Positions 51,396 to 60,318 of a DNA stretch of 64,000 nt are shown in pieces (the first letter of the stretch is position 1; each line of letters starts with the position of its first letter). The translations under genes were made by a program, and so were the position numbers. The notes under the pieces are model-generated. The model made no database searches. It saw only the letters and a list, made by a program, of their open reading frames with translations, and was not told where the DNA came from. The stretch is from Planctomycetota bacterium (lineage in GTDB: Bacteria > Planctomycetota > Phycisphaerae > Phycisphaerales > UBA1924): assembly GCA_014584315.1 (NCBI GenBank), contig JACTNA010000033.1, forward strand, positions 1 through 64,000, given 5' to 3'.

Positions 51396-52114
51396 CGCCA
51401 CCTCCTCGATTCGAGCGCGCCCCACGCGAGCGCGAGGAAGCACGCCGCGCCGCTGATGAAGAAGACCGTATCGCCCAGGCCGACGATGCCCTTCGCAAAC
51501 TCGGCGACGCGCCGCTGGATCGACACGGCGTAGAACGCGCGCTGCGCCCAGTCCGGCACGAAGTCGAGCCGCGTCCCGCTCGCCAGCAGCAGCGCGACCA
51601 GGAAGAAGAACGTCAGCAGGAACGCCAGCGTCTGGTTGCTTGTCAGCGCGGAGGCCAGCGTGCCCACGGCGAGGTACAGCCCGCCCAGCAGCACCAGGCT
51701 CAGGTAGCCGGCGACGATCGGCCCGACCTCCGGGCGCGGGTCGGCGACCGCCCAGAGCGTCGCCACGAACGCCAGCGTCGGCACGAGCACCGCGACCAGG
51801 AACGCCAGCGCGCCGAGGTACTTGCCCAGCACGACCTGCGCATCCGACACGGGCGAGGTTGCCAGCGATTCGAGCGTGCCCGAGCGGGCTTCCTCCGCGA
51901 ACAGGCGCATCGAGATCGCCGGCGTCACGGGCAGCATGAGCCACGCCGACAATGCGAAGAAGTCCCGCATCGTCGCCACGCCGCCGGGCTGGAGCGTGCC
52001 CGCCGCGAACACAACCCCGGTGAGCGCGGCGTAGAGCGCGATGACGACCCACCCCACCGGCAGCCGGAAGAACGACCGGAACTCGCGCCCCGCGATGACA
52101 GCCGAAGCGCTCAT
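51392..52114 (-). CDS. ABC-2 type permease (GldF-like)
   Basis: 240 residues from ATG 52114. Six hydrophobic helices typical of ABC-2 permeases: VGWVVIALYAALTGVVFAAG, LSAWLMLPVTPAISM, LGALAFLVAVLVPTLAFVATLW, GYLSLVLLGGLYLAVGTLAS, LAFLLTFFFLVALLLASG, FFISGAACFLALAWGAL. EEARSGTLESLATSPVSDAQVVLGKYLGAL is the family's coupling segment. Works with the overlapping ATPase and GldG-like genes as one exporter. Confidence 0.85.
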   Translation of the reverse strand: MSASAVIAGREFRSFFRLPVGWVVIALYAALTGVVFAAGTLQPGGVATMRDFFALSAWLMLPVTPAISMRLFAEEARSGTLESLATSPVSDAQVVLGKYLGALAFLVAVLVPTLAFVATLWAVADPRPEVGPIVAGYLSLVLLGGLYLAVGTLASALTSNQTLAFLLTFFFLVALLLASGTRLDFVPDWAQRAFYAVSIQRRVAEFAKGIVGLGDTVFFISGAACFLALAWGALESRRWR

Positions 52115-53070
52115 GCCGCGTGCTCCCGCGCAGGATCGGCGGCGCGCAGCAGGCGCAGGAAGACGTCCTCCAGCGAGGCGTGCCGCGGCGAGAGTTCTCG
52201 AACCGCCACGCCCGCGCCCGCGAGCGCAGCCGCCATCGGCTCGCGCAGGTCCGGGGCGTCGGTCCCCGCCTCGACGGCCAGACGCCGCCACTGCCCCTCG
52301 GCGCGCTCCTCGCGCACCGCCGCCACGCCCATGACGGCCCGGAGGGCAGGCTCAGCCCTGCGGCCCTCGTCGCGGGCCTCGACGACGTAGCGGGCAGGCC
52401 CGCCGTGCCGGCGCACCAGTTCGGCGGGCGTGCCGTCGGCCAGCAGCGCGCCCCCGGCGATGATGAGGGCACGCGAGCAGAGCCGCTCGACTTCGCCCAA
52501 CACGTGCGAACTGACGAGCACCGTGCGCGTGCGCCCGAGGTCGCGGATCAGTTCGCGCGTCTCGACCACCTGCGACGGGTCGAGCGCGCTCGTCGGCTCG
52601 TCGAGCACCAGGACCGGCGGGTCGTGCAGCAGGGCCGCCGCCAGCCCCACCCGCTGGCGGTACCCGCGCGAGAGATGCCCGATGCGGCGTGTGCGCACCG
52701 CCTCGACGCGGCATCGCTCCATCGCCGCGCCGATCGCGCGGGCACGGTCGCGCGGGGCGATGCCGAACAACTTCGCGCGGTAGCGCAGGAACCCGACGAC
52801 GCTCATCTCGGGGTAGAGGGGCGCGGCTTCCGGGAGGTAGCCGAGATGCCGGCGCGCCTCGAGCGACGCCCGGCGCATGTCGAAGCCGGCGACCTCGACG
52901 ATCCCCGCGTCCGCGGGCAGGAAGCCCGTGATGATGCGGATCGTCGTGGACTTGCCCGCGCCGTTCGGCCCGAGGAGGCCCGCCACCTGCCCCGGCTCGA
53001 CCGTGAACGACACGCCGCGGACGGCGCGGACCCGCCCGAAGGACTTGGCGATGCCGGCGGCCTTGATCAT
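52111..53070 (-). CDS. ABC transporter ATPase (GldA-like)
   Basis: 319 residues from ATG 53070. Walker A GLLGPNGAGKSTTIRI, signature LSRGYRQRVGLAAALLHDP, Walker B VLVLDEPTSALDP, H-loop VLVSSHVLGEVE. A C-terminal extension of ~100 residues is typical of ABC-2 ATPases. Four-base overlap with the permease gene. Powers the exporter formed with the two downstream products. Confidence 0.93.
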   Translation of the reverse strand: MIKAAGIAKSFGRVRAVRGVSFTVEPGQVAGLLGPNGAGKSTTIRIITGFLPADAGIVEVAGFDMRRASLEARRHLGYLPEAAPLYPEMSVVGFLRYRAKLFGIAPRDRARAIGAAMERCRVEAVRTRRIGHLSRGYRQRVGLAAALLHDPPVLVLDEPTSALDPSQVVETRELIRDLGRTRTVLVSSHVLGEVERLCSRALIIAGGALLADGTPAELVRRHGGPARYVVEARDEGRRAEPALRAVMGVAAVREERAEGQWRRLAVEAGTDAPDLREPMAAALAGAGVAVRELSPRHASLEDVFLRLLRAADPAREHAA

Positions 53071-53157
53071 GCAGGGGCACAGTAGCGGGGCCGGGCGAGC
53101 CGATGTCAAGGGGGCGGCCCGCGCGGCGGGTTGGGCGGATGGTCGGTGCCGCGGCCC

Positions 53158-53163
53158 TAGACT
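53158..53163 (+). promoter_or_regulatory. -10 element TAGACT of the PAS-GAF-REC gene
   Basis: TAGACT, then a ~34-nt leader containing GGGAGG before ATG 53198. A conventional leadered promoter. Confidence 0.35.
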
Positions 53164-53197
53164 TCGTCGGGGTCCGCGAGGGAGGCACGCGCACGCG

Positions 53198-54904
53198 ATG
53201 ACGCCCGGGCGTCCGAAGTTGCTCATCGTCGGCGGTCCGAATGTTCCGGCCGAGGAACTCCGGGCTGCGCTCGGCGATCGGTACGACGTAACAGAGAGCG
53301 GCCCGGGCGGGGCGGCCGAGGCCATCCGCGAGGGAGGGGTCGAGGCGTTGCTCGCGGACGCCGGGTCGCTCAGCCCCGTCAGCGCGGACCTCTCGGCCGC
53401 GCCCGCGATCGCGCTCCTCGACTCGATCGGCGATGCGCTCTGTCTCGCCCGCGAGGACGGGAGCGTGGTGTGGGCCAACGAACGGTTCCGCTCGCTCGAC
53501 GGCCCGGCGCAGGCCGAGATCGCCGGCGTGTGCGCGGCGGCGTCGCGGGTCTTCGCCGAGGCGCGGGGGCGGAACAAGGACGACGGCCAGCCGCCCACCT
53601 GCAAGTTCGACGTGCTCGCGGACCAGGGGCGGCGCGTGCTCGAGGTCTTCGTCACGCGGGTGGACCTCGGGGGCGAGGCCGGGCACGTCGCCGCGGTCGG
53701 GCGGGACGTGACCGCGATCCGTCGCACGCAGCAGAAGATGGACGCCATCGACCGCGCGGGGAGCGAACTGGTCGGCTTCGAGGCCGACTCGGTCCGCCAG
53801 ATGAACGCCATCGAGCGGCTGCGGCTTCTGGAGCACAAGATCGTCCGCACCGGGCGCGAACTGCTGCACTTCGACAACTTCGCGATCCGCCTGATCGACG
53901 AGCGCACGCGCAAACTCGAGATGGTCATATGCTCAGGCATCCCGCCCGAGGTCGCCGACTTCGACCTGTACCCGGAACTGGAAGGGAGCGGGATCAGCGG
54001 GTACGTCGCCGCGACGGGGCGCAGTTACGTCTGCAAGGACACCGAGACCGACGAGAAGTTCCTGCCGGGTCTGGCGGGCGCGCGCAGTTCGCTCACCGTC
54101 CCGCTCCGCCTGCACGACAAGGTCATCGGCATCTGGGACATCGAGAGCCAGAAGCCGGGCGCGTTCACCGACGAGGACCGGCAGTTCGGCGAGATCTTCG
54201 CCCGCTACATCGCCATCGCCCTGCACATGCTCGACCTCCTCGTGGTCGAGCGCAGCGCGGTCAACCAGTCCGTCAGCGGGCGCGTCGAGGGCGAACTGCG
54301 CGAGTGCCTCGAGGACATCATCTCCGAGGCCGAGTGGCTCAGCGGCTTCGCCGCCCGCGACCCCGAGACCGCCAGCCACGTCGCCCGCATCAAGGCCGAC
54401 GTCGAGAAGATCCGCGCCCGCGTGCGCAACGTCGCCGCGGGCCCCCAGACGCTGCTCGGCGCGGAGCGGGCGCTCGCGGTGCGCGAGAAGGACCCCGCCC
54501 TCGTCGGCAAGCGCGTGCTCGTGGCCGACGACGAGCCGAAGATCAGGCGCATCATCCGCGACGTGCTGCGCAACCGCGGCGCGACCGTCACCGTCTGCGA
54601 GAACGGCGCCGAGGCGATCGAGCGCCTCCTGGCGTGCGCACGGGGCGAGGAGCCGCCCTTCGACCTCGTCCTCTCCGACATCAAGATGCCCGACCGCAAC
54701 GGGTACGAGGTCTTCAACACGGCGCGGACAGCCCTGCCCGGCGTCCCCGTGATCCTCATGACCGGCTTCGGCTACGACCCCCATCACTCGATCGTCCGCG
54801 CGAGCCAGGAGGGCCTCCAGAGCGTGCTCTTTAAGCCGTTCCAGATCGAACGGCTCATCGACGAGGCACGCAAGGCCGTAACGGGCGGGGGCGGAACGCC
54901 CTGA
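53198..54904 (+). CDS. PAS-GAF sensor with C-terminal receiver domain
   Basis: 568 residues. N-terminal ~60 residues may be a degenerate receiver (KLLIVGGPNVPAEELRAAL). A PAS-like segment (IGDALCLAREDGSVVWANERF), a GAF domain (~residues 225-365: LLHFDNFAIRLIDERTRKLEM ... GSGISGYVAATGRSYVCKD...GARSSLTVPLRLHDKVIGIWDIES), a helical linker and a C-terminal receiver (RVLVADDEPKIRRIIRDVL; phospho-acceptor Asp in LVLSDIKMPDRNGYEV; LMTGFG; Lys in VLFKPF) follow. There is no HisKA/HATPase or output domain, so it is probably a relay or scaffold receiving phosphate from a kinase elsewhere. Confidence 0.85.
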   Translation: MTPGRPKLLIVGGPNVPAEELRAALGDRYDVTESGPGGAAEAIREGGVEALLADAGSLSPVSADLSAAPAIALLDSIGDALCLAREDGSVVWANERFRSLDGPAQAEIAGVCAAASRVFAEARGRNKDDGQPPTCKFDVLADQGRRVLEVFVTRVDLGGEAGHVAAVGRDVTAIRRTQQKMDAIDRAGSELVGFEADSVRQMNAIERLRLLEHKIVRTGRELLHFDNFAIRLIDERTRKLEMVICSGIPPEVADFDLYPELEGSGISGYVAATGRSYVCKDTETDEKFLPGLAGARSSLTVPLRLHDKVIGIWDIESQKPGAFTDEDRQFGEIFARYIAIALHMLDLLVVERSAVNQSVSGRVEGELRECLEDIISEAEWLSGFAARDPETASHVARIKADVEKIRARVRNVAAGPQTLLGAERALAVREKDPALVGKRVLVADDEPKIRRIIRDVLRNRGATVTVCENGAEAIERLLACARGEEPPFDLVLSDIKMPDRNGYEVFNTARTALPGVPVILMTGFGYDPHHSIVRASQEGLQSVLFKPFQIERLIDEARKAVTGGGGTP

Positions 54905-54916
54905 CCGCGCCCACGT

Positions 54917-56131
54917 TCACCCGTGCGCCGCGTGCGCGTGCAGCGCCCGGATGCGCGCGAGGTAGGCGTCCGTCGGCTCGATGTTCCGCCTCGCCATCAC
55001 CGCCTGCACGACCTCGAGGAACTTCGGAAGCCGGTACAGACGCTCGCCGTCGTCCGTCGCCCACGCGAACGGACGGACGCACCCGACGACCGGCCGGCCC
55101 GCCGCCCACATCGTGCCCAGGTGCACCACCGCCCCCGTCATGATGCGCGTGCCGATCGCCGTCTTCACGTGGTCGCCGATCATCGCGCCAAGGAACGTCT
55201 CCCCCGTGCGCTCGTTCGGACCGGCGGGGTCGGCGCGGGCGATGACCTCGGCGTAGGTGTTCAGCAGGTTCGAGTTCGTCGTCCCAGCCCCGAGATTCAC
55301 CCACTCCCCGACCCACGAGTCGCCCAGAAACCCTTCGTGCACCTTGTTTGCGTAGCCCTGGAACACGACGCCCGCGACCTCGCCCCCCACGCGGCAGCAC
55401 CGGCCCACGCAGGTGTGCGCCCGCAGCACGGCGTGCTCCACCACGCGCGACTCCGGCCCGACATAGCACGGCCCGACGATCACCGCGCCCGGGCGGACGA
55501 TCGCCCCCGCGCCGATGGTGATGCGCCCTCCCTCCGCGTCCAGCACCGCGCCGGGCAGGACTTCCGCGTCCGGATCGATCTGCACGCCGGACGGATCGCC
55601 CAGCACCGTTACGCCCCCCGGCACATCGCGGCGGCGCGCATCGCGGGCGAGCAGATCGAGGTCGAACTCCACCGCCTGATCGCGCACGGCCCGGAAGTGC
55701 CAAGGGCGGCTGAGCAACACCGATTCGTCCAGCTCCACCCGCTCCGCGCCCGCATCGTCGCCCTCCAGCAAGGCCCGGGCCGCGTCCGGCGCGAGCAGCG
55801 CGGCCACCACATCCCCGCTCGCCGACTCCACGAGCGCCTGCCCTTCGCGCAGCGACGCGAGTTGCTGCGGCGGCATGGGGCACCGCCCGTTGACGAGCAG
55901 CAGAGGCCCGCCGCCCCGCTCGGGCAGGCGGTTGATCGGCAGGTCGTGCCGCTCGCCGGTCAGGGCCTCGAGTTCGGGGGGCACGAAGAGCGCGACGACG
56001 CGAAGGTCCAGCGCGGCCGTCACGCGGTGCAGCGTGCTCAGCGGCCCGAGACGCACGTCGAAGACGGGGCGCAGCCCGGTGAGCGGCTCGAGCCGGGCGC
56101 GGGCGTCGTCGAAAAAGACGGCGGAACGCAT
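54917..56131 (-). CDS. GlmU-like sugar nucleotidyl/acyltransferase
   Basis: 404 residues from ATG 56131, placed by TACACT 6 nt upstream; longer readings into mreD are rejected. The N-terminal half resembles a degraded nucleotidyltransferase; the L-x-G-G-G-T-R loop of GlmU is not visible. From ~residue 195 a left-handed beta-helix of hexapeptide repeats runs (GAIVRPGAVIVGPCYVGPESRVVEHAVLRAHTCVGRCCRVGGEV...IGDHVKTAIGTRIMTGAVVHLG). This matches the two-domain GlmU-family group of Bacteroidetes/Planctomycetes with unknown substrate. A role in UDP-GlcNAc or cell-wall sugars is plausible next to mreBCD. Confidence 0.8.
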   Translation of the reverse strand: MRSAVFFDDARARLEPLTGLRPVFDVRLGPLSTLHRVTAALDLRVVALFVPPELEALTGERHDLPINRLPERGGGPLLLVNGRCPMPPQQLASLREGQALVESASGDVVAALLAPDAARALLEGDDAGAERVELDESVLLSRPWHFRAVRDQAVEFDLDLLARDARRRDVPGGVTVLGDPSGVQIDPDAEVLPGAVLDAEGGRITIGAGAIVRPGAVIVGPCYVGPESRVVEHAVLRAHTCVGRCCRVGGEVAGVVFQGYANKVHEGFLGDSWVGEWVNLGAGTTNSNLLNTYAEVIARADPAGPNERTGETFLGAMIGDHVKTAIGTRIMTGAVVHLGTMWAAGRPVVGCVRPFAWATDDGERLYRLPKFLEVVQAVMARRNIEPTDAYLARIRALHAHAAHG

Positions 56132-56137
56132 GGATCG

Positions 56138-56143
56138 AGTGTA
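56138..56143 (-). promoter_or_regulatory. -10 element TACACT of the GlmU-like gene, leaderless-type
   Basis: Minus strand TACACT ends 6 nt before ATG 56131. Confidence 0.4.
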
Positions 56144-56166
56144 CCGGCCGCGGCCGAGCGGGTCGC

Positions 56167-56736
56167 TCAGGCCCGCCGGGCGATCCTGCGGTGGGTCGCC
56201 TGCTGCTGGAAGCCGAAGACCGGCGTCAACGGGATCAGCAGGAGCGAGAGGGCGAGGCCGGCGACGCCGGTGTAGGCCGACGCCCCGAGACGGACCAGCA
56301 GTTCCGGGGCGGGGGCGAACCCGATCGGATCGCCGTAGAGCGTGCGCACCGTCATCGCGGCCACGACAACGACGTGGGCGACGGCCGCGGCGAGCATCGA
56401 CATGACGGCCATGGTGAGCGGGTTGCCCCGGATGAGCACCCCCCGCAGGGCGAGGACGAGTTGCCCGCCGAGGAGGTAGCCCAGCGCGTACGGGCCGAGG
56501 ATGGTGGCCGCACCGCCGCCGGTGATCGGGTGCCGCCAGGTGAGATCGACCAGCAGCCCGCACGCGATGCACGCCCAGAGCGCGACGCGGTGCGGCGCCC
56601 ACAGGCACACGAAGACCGCGAGCGGCAGCATGAAACTCGGCGCCAGGGCTTCGGGGCCGAGCCGCAGCGCTGGGCGCAGGCCGAGTTCGAGGCCGAGGGC
56701 GAACCACGCCGCGATGGCGAGGGTGAGCCAGTTCAC
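56167..56736 (-). CDS. mreD: Rod-shape protein MreD
   Basis: 189 residues from GTG 56736, which overlaps the mreC stop (GTGA). Five to six hydrophobic helices (WLTLAIAAWFALGLEL, FMLPLAVFVCLWAP, VALWACIACGLLVDL, ILGPYALGYLLGGQLVLAL, MAVMSMLAAAVAHVVVVAAM, GVAGLALSLLLIPLTPVFGF) with the R-H-P-I-T-G loop typical of MreD. Inner-membrane partner of MreC in the elongasome. Confidence 0.85.
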   Translation of the reverse strand: MNWLTLAIAAWFALGLELGLRPALRLGPEALAPSFMLPLAVFVCLWAPHRVALWACIACGLLVDLTWRHPITGGGAATILGPYALGYLLGGQLVLALRGVLIRGNPLTMAVMSMLAAAVAHVVVVAAMTVRTLYGDPIGFAPAPELLVRLGASAYTGVAGLALSLLLIPLTPVFGFQQQATHRRIARRA

Positions 56737-57620
56737 GGGCCGCCCCCTTCCTCGCCCGTCTCCTGCAGGATGCGCAGCACGACCTCGCTCACGCGTTCGA
56801 GGCGGACGGTCGGGCGCACGGTGATGACGCGCCGCAGCGGCGCATCCGGCGCAGGCTCGACGCGCTCCACCTGCCCGATGACGAGCATCTGTGCGCTCGG
56901 CGGCCACACGGGATCGGAAAGACGCACGAGTTGCCCCGGCTCGACCTCGGGAACCGGCCTCCCCTCGGGCGACGAGGGGTACTCGGCGTCGCCCCGGAGG
57001 GTGCCGTCGCCGACCGGGGCGAGCCGGCAGAGCAGGCCCCCATCGTCGGAGACCATGACGGTGCCGATGATCGATCCGGCTTCGGGGGCGGTGATCGGGC
57101 GGACGTAGCAGAGGCGCTCGGCGGCGCGATCGACGCGCCCGAGCAGTTGCACGCCCGCGACCGTGGCGACCGTGTTGCGCTCGACGCCGTGGCGACGCCC
57201 GGCCCGCACGGTGAGCAACGGGCTGGAGAGATCGCTCGACGCGCCGACGACCGACGCCGTGTACAGCCGAAGCGGCAGTTCGGGGTTCAGCGCGATGCCG
57301 CCCTGGAGTTGGCGGACGAGTTCGCGCAACCGCGCGTTCTCGTCGCGCATCCGGTGATAGAGCGCGGCGTAGTGGTCCCGCTGCTGCTCGAGTTCCGCGA
57401 CCTGCTCCGGCGGCGAGCCGCCCGTCCGCGCCGGTGCGACCCACGCGGCCAGTGCGCGCAGCGGCTGGCTCACCGGCGCGGCGACGACGGCCGACAGGTC
57501 CGCGAACCAGCCCGCGAACGCCATGAACCGCACCGGCACCAGCGCCAGCACGACGAGCGCGGCGATCGTGATCGGCAGGAGCCGGCGCGAGGCGGCGGTC
57601 TGGCCCGGGCGTCGTCCCAT
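56733..57620 (-). CDS. mreC: Rod-shape protein MreC
   Basis: 295 residues from ATG 57620. N-terminal anchor (ITIAALVVLALVPVRFMAFAGWF), coiled coil (VAELEQQRDHYAALYHRMRDENARLRELVRQL, ~residues 72-105) and the periplasmic MreC double beta barrel (YTASVVGASSDLSSPLLTVRAGRRHGVERNTVATVAG ... VQLLGRVDRAAERLCYVRPITAP). Links MreB to wall synthesis. Second gene of mreB-mreC-mreD. Confidence 0.9.
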   Translation of the reverse strand: MGRRPGQTAASRRLLPITIAALVVLALVPVRFMAFAGWFADLSAVVAAPVSQPLRALAAWVAPARTGGSPPEQVAELEQQRDHYAALYHRMRDENARLRELVRQLQGGIALNPELPLRLYTASVVGASSDLSSPLLTVRAGRRHGVERNTVATVAGVQLLGRVDRAAERLCYVRPITAPEAGSIIGTVMVSDDGGLLCRLAPVGDGTLRGDAEYPSSPEGRPVPEVEPGQLVRLSDPVWPPSAQMLVIGQVERVEPAPDAPLRRVITVRPTVRLERVSEVVLRILQETGEEGGGP

Positions 57621-57649
57621 CGCGTCAGCCGCCCGACGAAGAGGGCGGA

Positions 57650-58705
57650 CTAGAGGTCCATGTCCGTCTCGAGGTTCGGACCCCACACCTCGATGTTCTC
57701 GAGATAGATCGCCGTCCCACGGGCCACGCAGGTCAGCGGGTCCTCGGCGAGCCGGCAGTCCAGCCCCGTCGCCTTCTGCACGACCTGCGGCAGGCCCCGA
57801 AGCAACGCGCCGCCACCCGCCAGCGTGATCCCGTTGTCCACCAGGTCCGCGGCGAGTTCCGGCTCCGCACGCTCGAGCGTCCGCGTCACCGTCTCGATGA
57901 TCGCGTTCACAGGCTCCTGCAACGCCTCGCGGATCTCCTCGCTGCTGATCGGCGCCTTGCGCGGCAGGCCCGAGATCATGTCCCGCCCGCGCACGTCCAT
58001 CGTCGTCTCCTCGCCGACCGGCGCGGCCGACCCGATCTCGATCTTGATGCGCTCCGCCGTCTGCTCGCCCACCATGAGGTTGTAGGTCCGCTTCATGTGG
58101 TTGATGATCGCCTCGTCCATGTCGTCGCCCGCCACGCGGACGCTCTCGCACACGGCGATGTCCGCCAGCGACATGATGGCGACCTCGGTCGTCCCGCCGC
58201 CGATGTCCACGATCATGCTCGCCGTCGGCTCGGCAAACGGAAGGCCCGCGCCGATCGCCGCCGCCACCGGCTCCTCGATCAGGTAGGTCCGCCGCGCGCC
58301 CGCACGCTCGGACGAATCGAAGACCGCCCGCTTCTCGACCGCCGTGATGCCCGAAGGGATCGAGATCACCACGCGCGGGCCGACGAAGCGCGGGCTCCCG
58401 TTCACCTTGCGGATGAAGTAGCCCAGCATCGCCTCCGTGATCTCGAAGTCGCTGATCACGCCGTCCTTCAGCGGGCGGATCGCCGAGATCGAGCCGGGCG
58501 TCTTGCCGAGCATCTCCTTCGCCACCCACCCGACGGCCAGTTCGTTGCCGGAGCGCAGCACCTGGTTCGTGCCCTTGCGCACCGCCACCACGCTCGGCTC
58601 GTTGAGCACGATCCCCTGCCCACGCACCGCAACGAGCGTGTTGCAGGTGCCGAGGTCGATCCCCATGTCAACCGCGAACAGGCCCAGGAACCGATCGAAG
58701 AGCAC
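57650..58705 (-). CDS. mreB: Rod-shape actin homologue MreB
   Basis: 351 residues from GTG 58705, with AAGGAAG just upstream; the longer frame to 58867 adds an atypical leader. Actin-fold nucleotide motifs: DMGIDLGTCNTLVAVRGQGIV, MIVDIGGGTTEVAIMSLADI, GITLAGGGALLRGL. Forms membrane filaments that guide cell-wall growth. First gene of the mre set; the 293 bp before it contain a terminator for the upstream coiled-coil gene and GC-rich inverted repeats. Confidence 0.96.
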   Translation of the reverse strand: MLFDRFLGLFAVDMGIDLGTCNTLVAVRGQGIVLNEPSVVAVRKGTNQVLRSGNELAVGWVAKEMLGKTPGSISAIRPLKDGVISDFEITEAMLGYFIRKVNGSPRFVGPRVVISIPSGITAVEKRAVFDSSERAGARRTYLIEEPVAAAIGAGLPFAEPTASMIVDIGGGTTEVAIMSLADIAVCESVRVAGDDMDEAIINHMKRTYNLMVGEQTAERIKIEIGSAAPVGEETTMDVRGRDMISGLPRKAPISSEEIREALQEPVNAIIETVTRTLERAEPELAADLVDNGITLAGGGALLRGLPQVVQKATGLDCRLAEDPLTCVARGTAIYLENIEVWGPNLETDMDL

Positions 58706-58875
58706 GCTTCTTCCTTGCACGCCGCTGCGCGCGGCCTTCCATGGCTGGCGCGGGCCGGTCGGCCCCACGGTGGGGCGCGCCCGCCGCGCCGGGGCGCGCA
58801 CATCCTTCGCCCCGCGAGCCGAGACAGTACCGCCAATCCGCCCAGACCGCCAGCGGGGCCGGACCAACAGACGCG

Positions 58876-58911
58876 AAAAAGCCGCCCCGGCTCGGTGAGG
58901 AACCGGGGCGG
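58876..58911 (-). terminator. Terminator of the coiled-coil gene, before mreB
   Basis: Minus strand CCGCCCCGG, 12-nt loop, CCGGGGCGG, then CTTTTT. The 9-bp stem ends ~90 bp after the stop at 58999. Confidence 0.8.
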
Positions 58912-58998
58912 TCTCGCGGACTCAGAAGGCCGCGAAAGGGGGGTCGTCCGAGGGCGTCGTCCCGGCTCGCCCAGCCGGGACGACGCGGGAACCTTCCG

Positions 58999-59979
58999 TC
59001 AGCGGTCGCGGGAGGCGAGGGGGCGCGCCGGCTCGGCGGGCGTCTCACGCTCCGGCCCCACCTCGATCACCGGCGGGGCGATCTCGATCGCCTTCGCGCC
59101 GGGGAGGACGCCGCCCGTGCCCCGGAGGGCCTGGCCCGCCCGGATCGTCGTGTCCAGTTCGAGTTGGGCGCGGGCCTTGTAGTCGTCCACCGTCGAGCGC
59201 CCGGCGAGCGAGGTCAGCCGGGCTTCCTGCTCGGCGAGGATCTTGGCGATCCGACCCTGCACCTGGTCCAGGCTCCCCGCGCTGTAGCGGTCGTACTTGT
59301 CCATCGTCGCCTGACGCTGCGTGAGCATCTGCTCCATCCGCGTGTTGCGGGCGATCGCGTCCACCTGGCGGTCCAGTTGCCACAGTTCGTTCTGGAACTT
59401 CACACGCTCCGACTCGAACTGGCTCAGCAACTCGCCCAGGCGCTGCTGCTGCGAGCGAAGCAGCGAGAGGTCCCGCTCGATGTCCGCCGCACGGTCGGCG
59501 TAGGCGGAGCGCAACTGGCTGATCTGGTTCGCCTTGGTGTAGGCCTCGTCGAGGCTCAACGAGCGGTCGTCCAGGCGAACCCTGACGACGCTGAACCCGT
59601 TCTCCGACCTCGCGCTCTCGGCCCGGGCCAGCAGGTCCTGCATCTGCCCCAGGTCCGCGTCGGCGAGCGAGATGACCTTGTGGCTCACCATCAACTCACG
59701 CTCCAACTGCTGCACGTTGTGGCTCACCTCGGCCAGGTCGCCCTGCACCGCGGCGATCTTCTTGGGCAGTTCCGCCTCCAGGGCGCGCAACTGCTGACGC
59801 AGCGCGATCGGATCGTCGATCGTCGCGTCGATCTTCGTGTTGATCGAGTGGCGGGCCTGCGTGAAGAGCGCGGCCACGCGATCCGGACCGGCGATCACCA
59901 CCGCCGGCACCAGCACCGCCCCGCCCACGACCGTCCCGATCACGCCCATACGAACCAGAGACTTGACGATGCACGGCAT
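58999..59979 (-). CDS. Membrane-anchored coiled-coil protein, unknown
   Basis: 326 residues. One N-terminal helix (MGVIGTVVGGAVLVPAVVIAGP) then almost continuous coiled coil (residues ~40-260) rich in Gln/Leu/Arg/Glu, and a Pro-rich tail. AAGGAGG stands 7 nt before the ATG. It resembles the phage-shock-like or LemA-like long-helix proteins only in general shape; no family called. It is divergent from the ECF sigma factor gene, so it could be that sigma factor's target or partner (inference). Confidence 0.6.
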   Translation of the reverse strand: MPCIVKSLVRMGVIGTVVGGAVLVPAVVIAGPDRVAALFTQARHSINTKIDATIDDPIALRQQLRALEAELPKKIAAVQGDLAEVSHNVQQLERELMVSHKVISLADADLGQMQDLLARAESARSENGFSVVRVRLDDRSLSLDEAYTKANQISQLRSAYADRAADIERDLSLLRSQQQRLGELLSQFESERVKFQNELWQLDRQVDAIARNTRMEQMLTQRQATMDKYDRYSAGSLDQVQGRIAKILAEQEARLTSLAGRSTVDDYKARAQLELDTTIRAGQALRGTGGVLPGAKAIEIAPPVIEVGPERETPAEPARPLASRDR

Positions 59980-60318
59980 GGCGAACCTCCTTGGATGAGC
60001 CGTCCGTCCGGGCCGATCGTGCCGCCCGTCCTGTCCGGCCGCCCGATCTCGCGGGCCTGTCCGGGTCTCATTGGGAGGTCAGCCCGCCCGCTTTCACACC
60101 GCTCATCCCCTTTCGCACGACCGATAGCGACCCCGCGCGACGATCCAACGGTTCGCACCCGGACAAGCGGCTTCGTTCGGACCATGTCCGGCGGTATCCT
60201 TGGGGAGAAGTCGCCCACACCCGAAACGCGGCGTGCCAATCCCGGAACCATCCGGCGTCCCGCCGTGCCCAGGGGGGTTCGGCGCAGCCCCGGCCGGGCC
60301 AGCGCAAGGAGTCGCACG
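59980..60318. other. Divergent regulatory region, coiled-coil gene / ECF sigma gene
   Basis: 339 bp with no gene. Ribosome binding sites lie at both ends (AAGGAGG for the minus gene; AAGGAG at 60306-60311 for the plus gene). TATCCT at 60195-60200 is a possible -10 for the sigma gene with a ~118-nt leader. GGAACC at about 60244-60249 followed by a CGTC-like element recalls ECF promoters but is weak. Confidence 0.4.
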
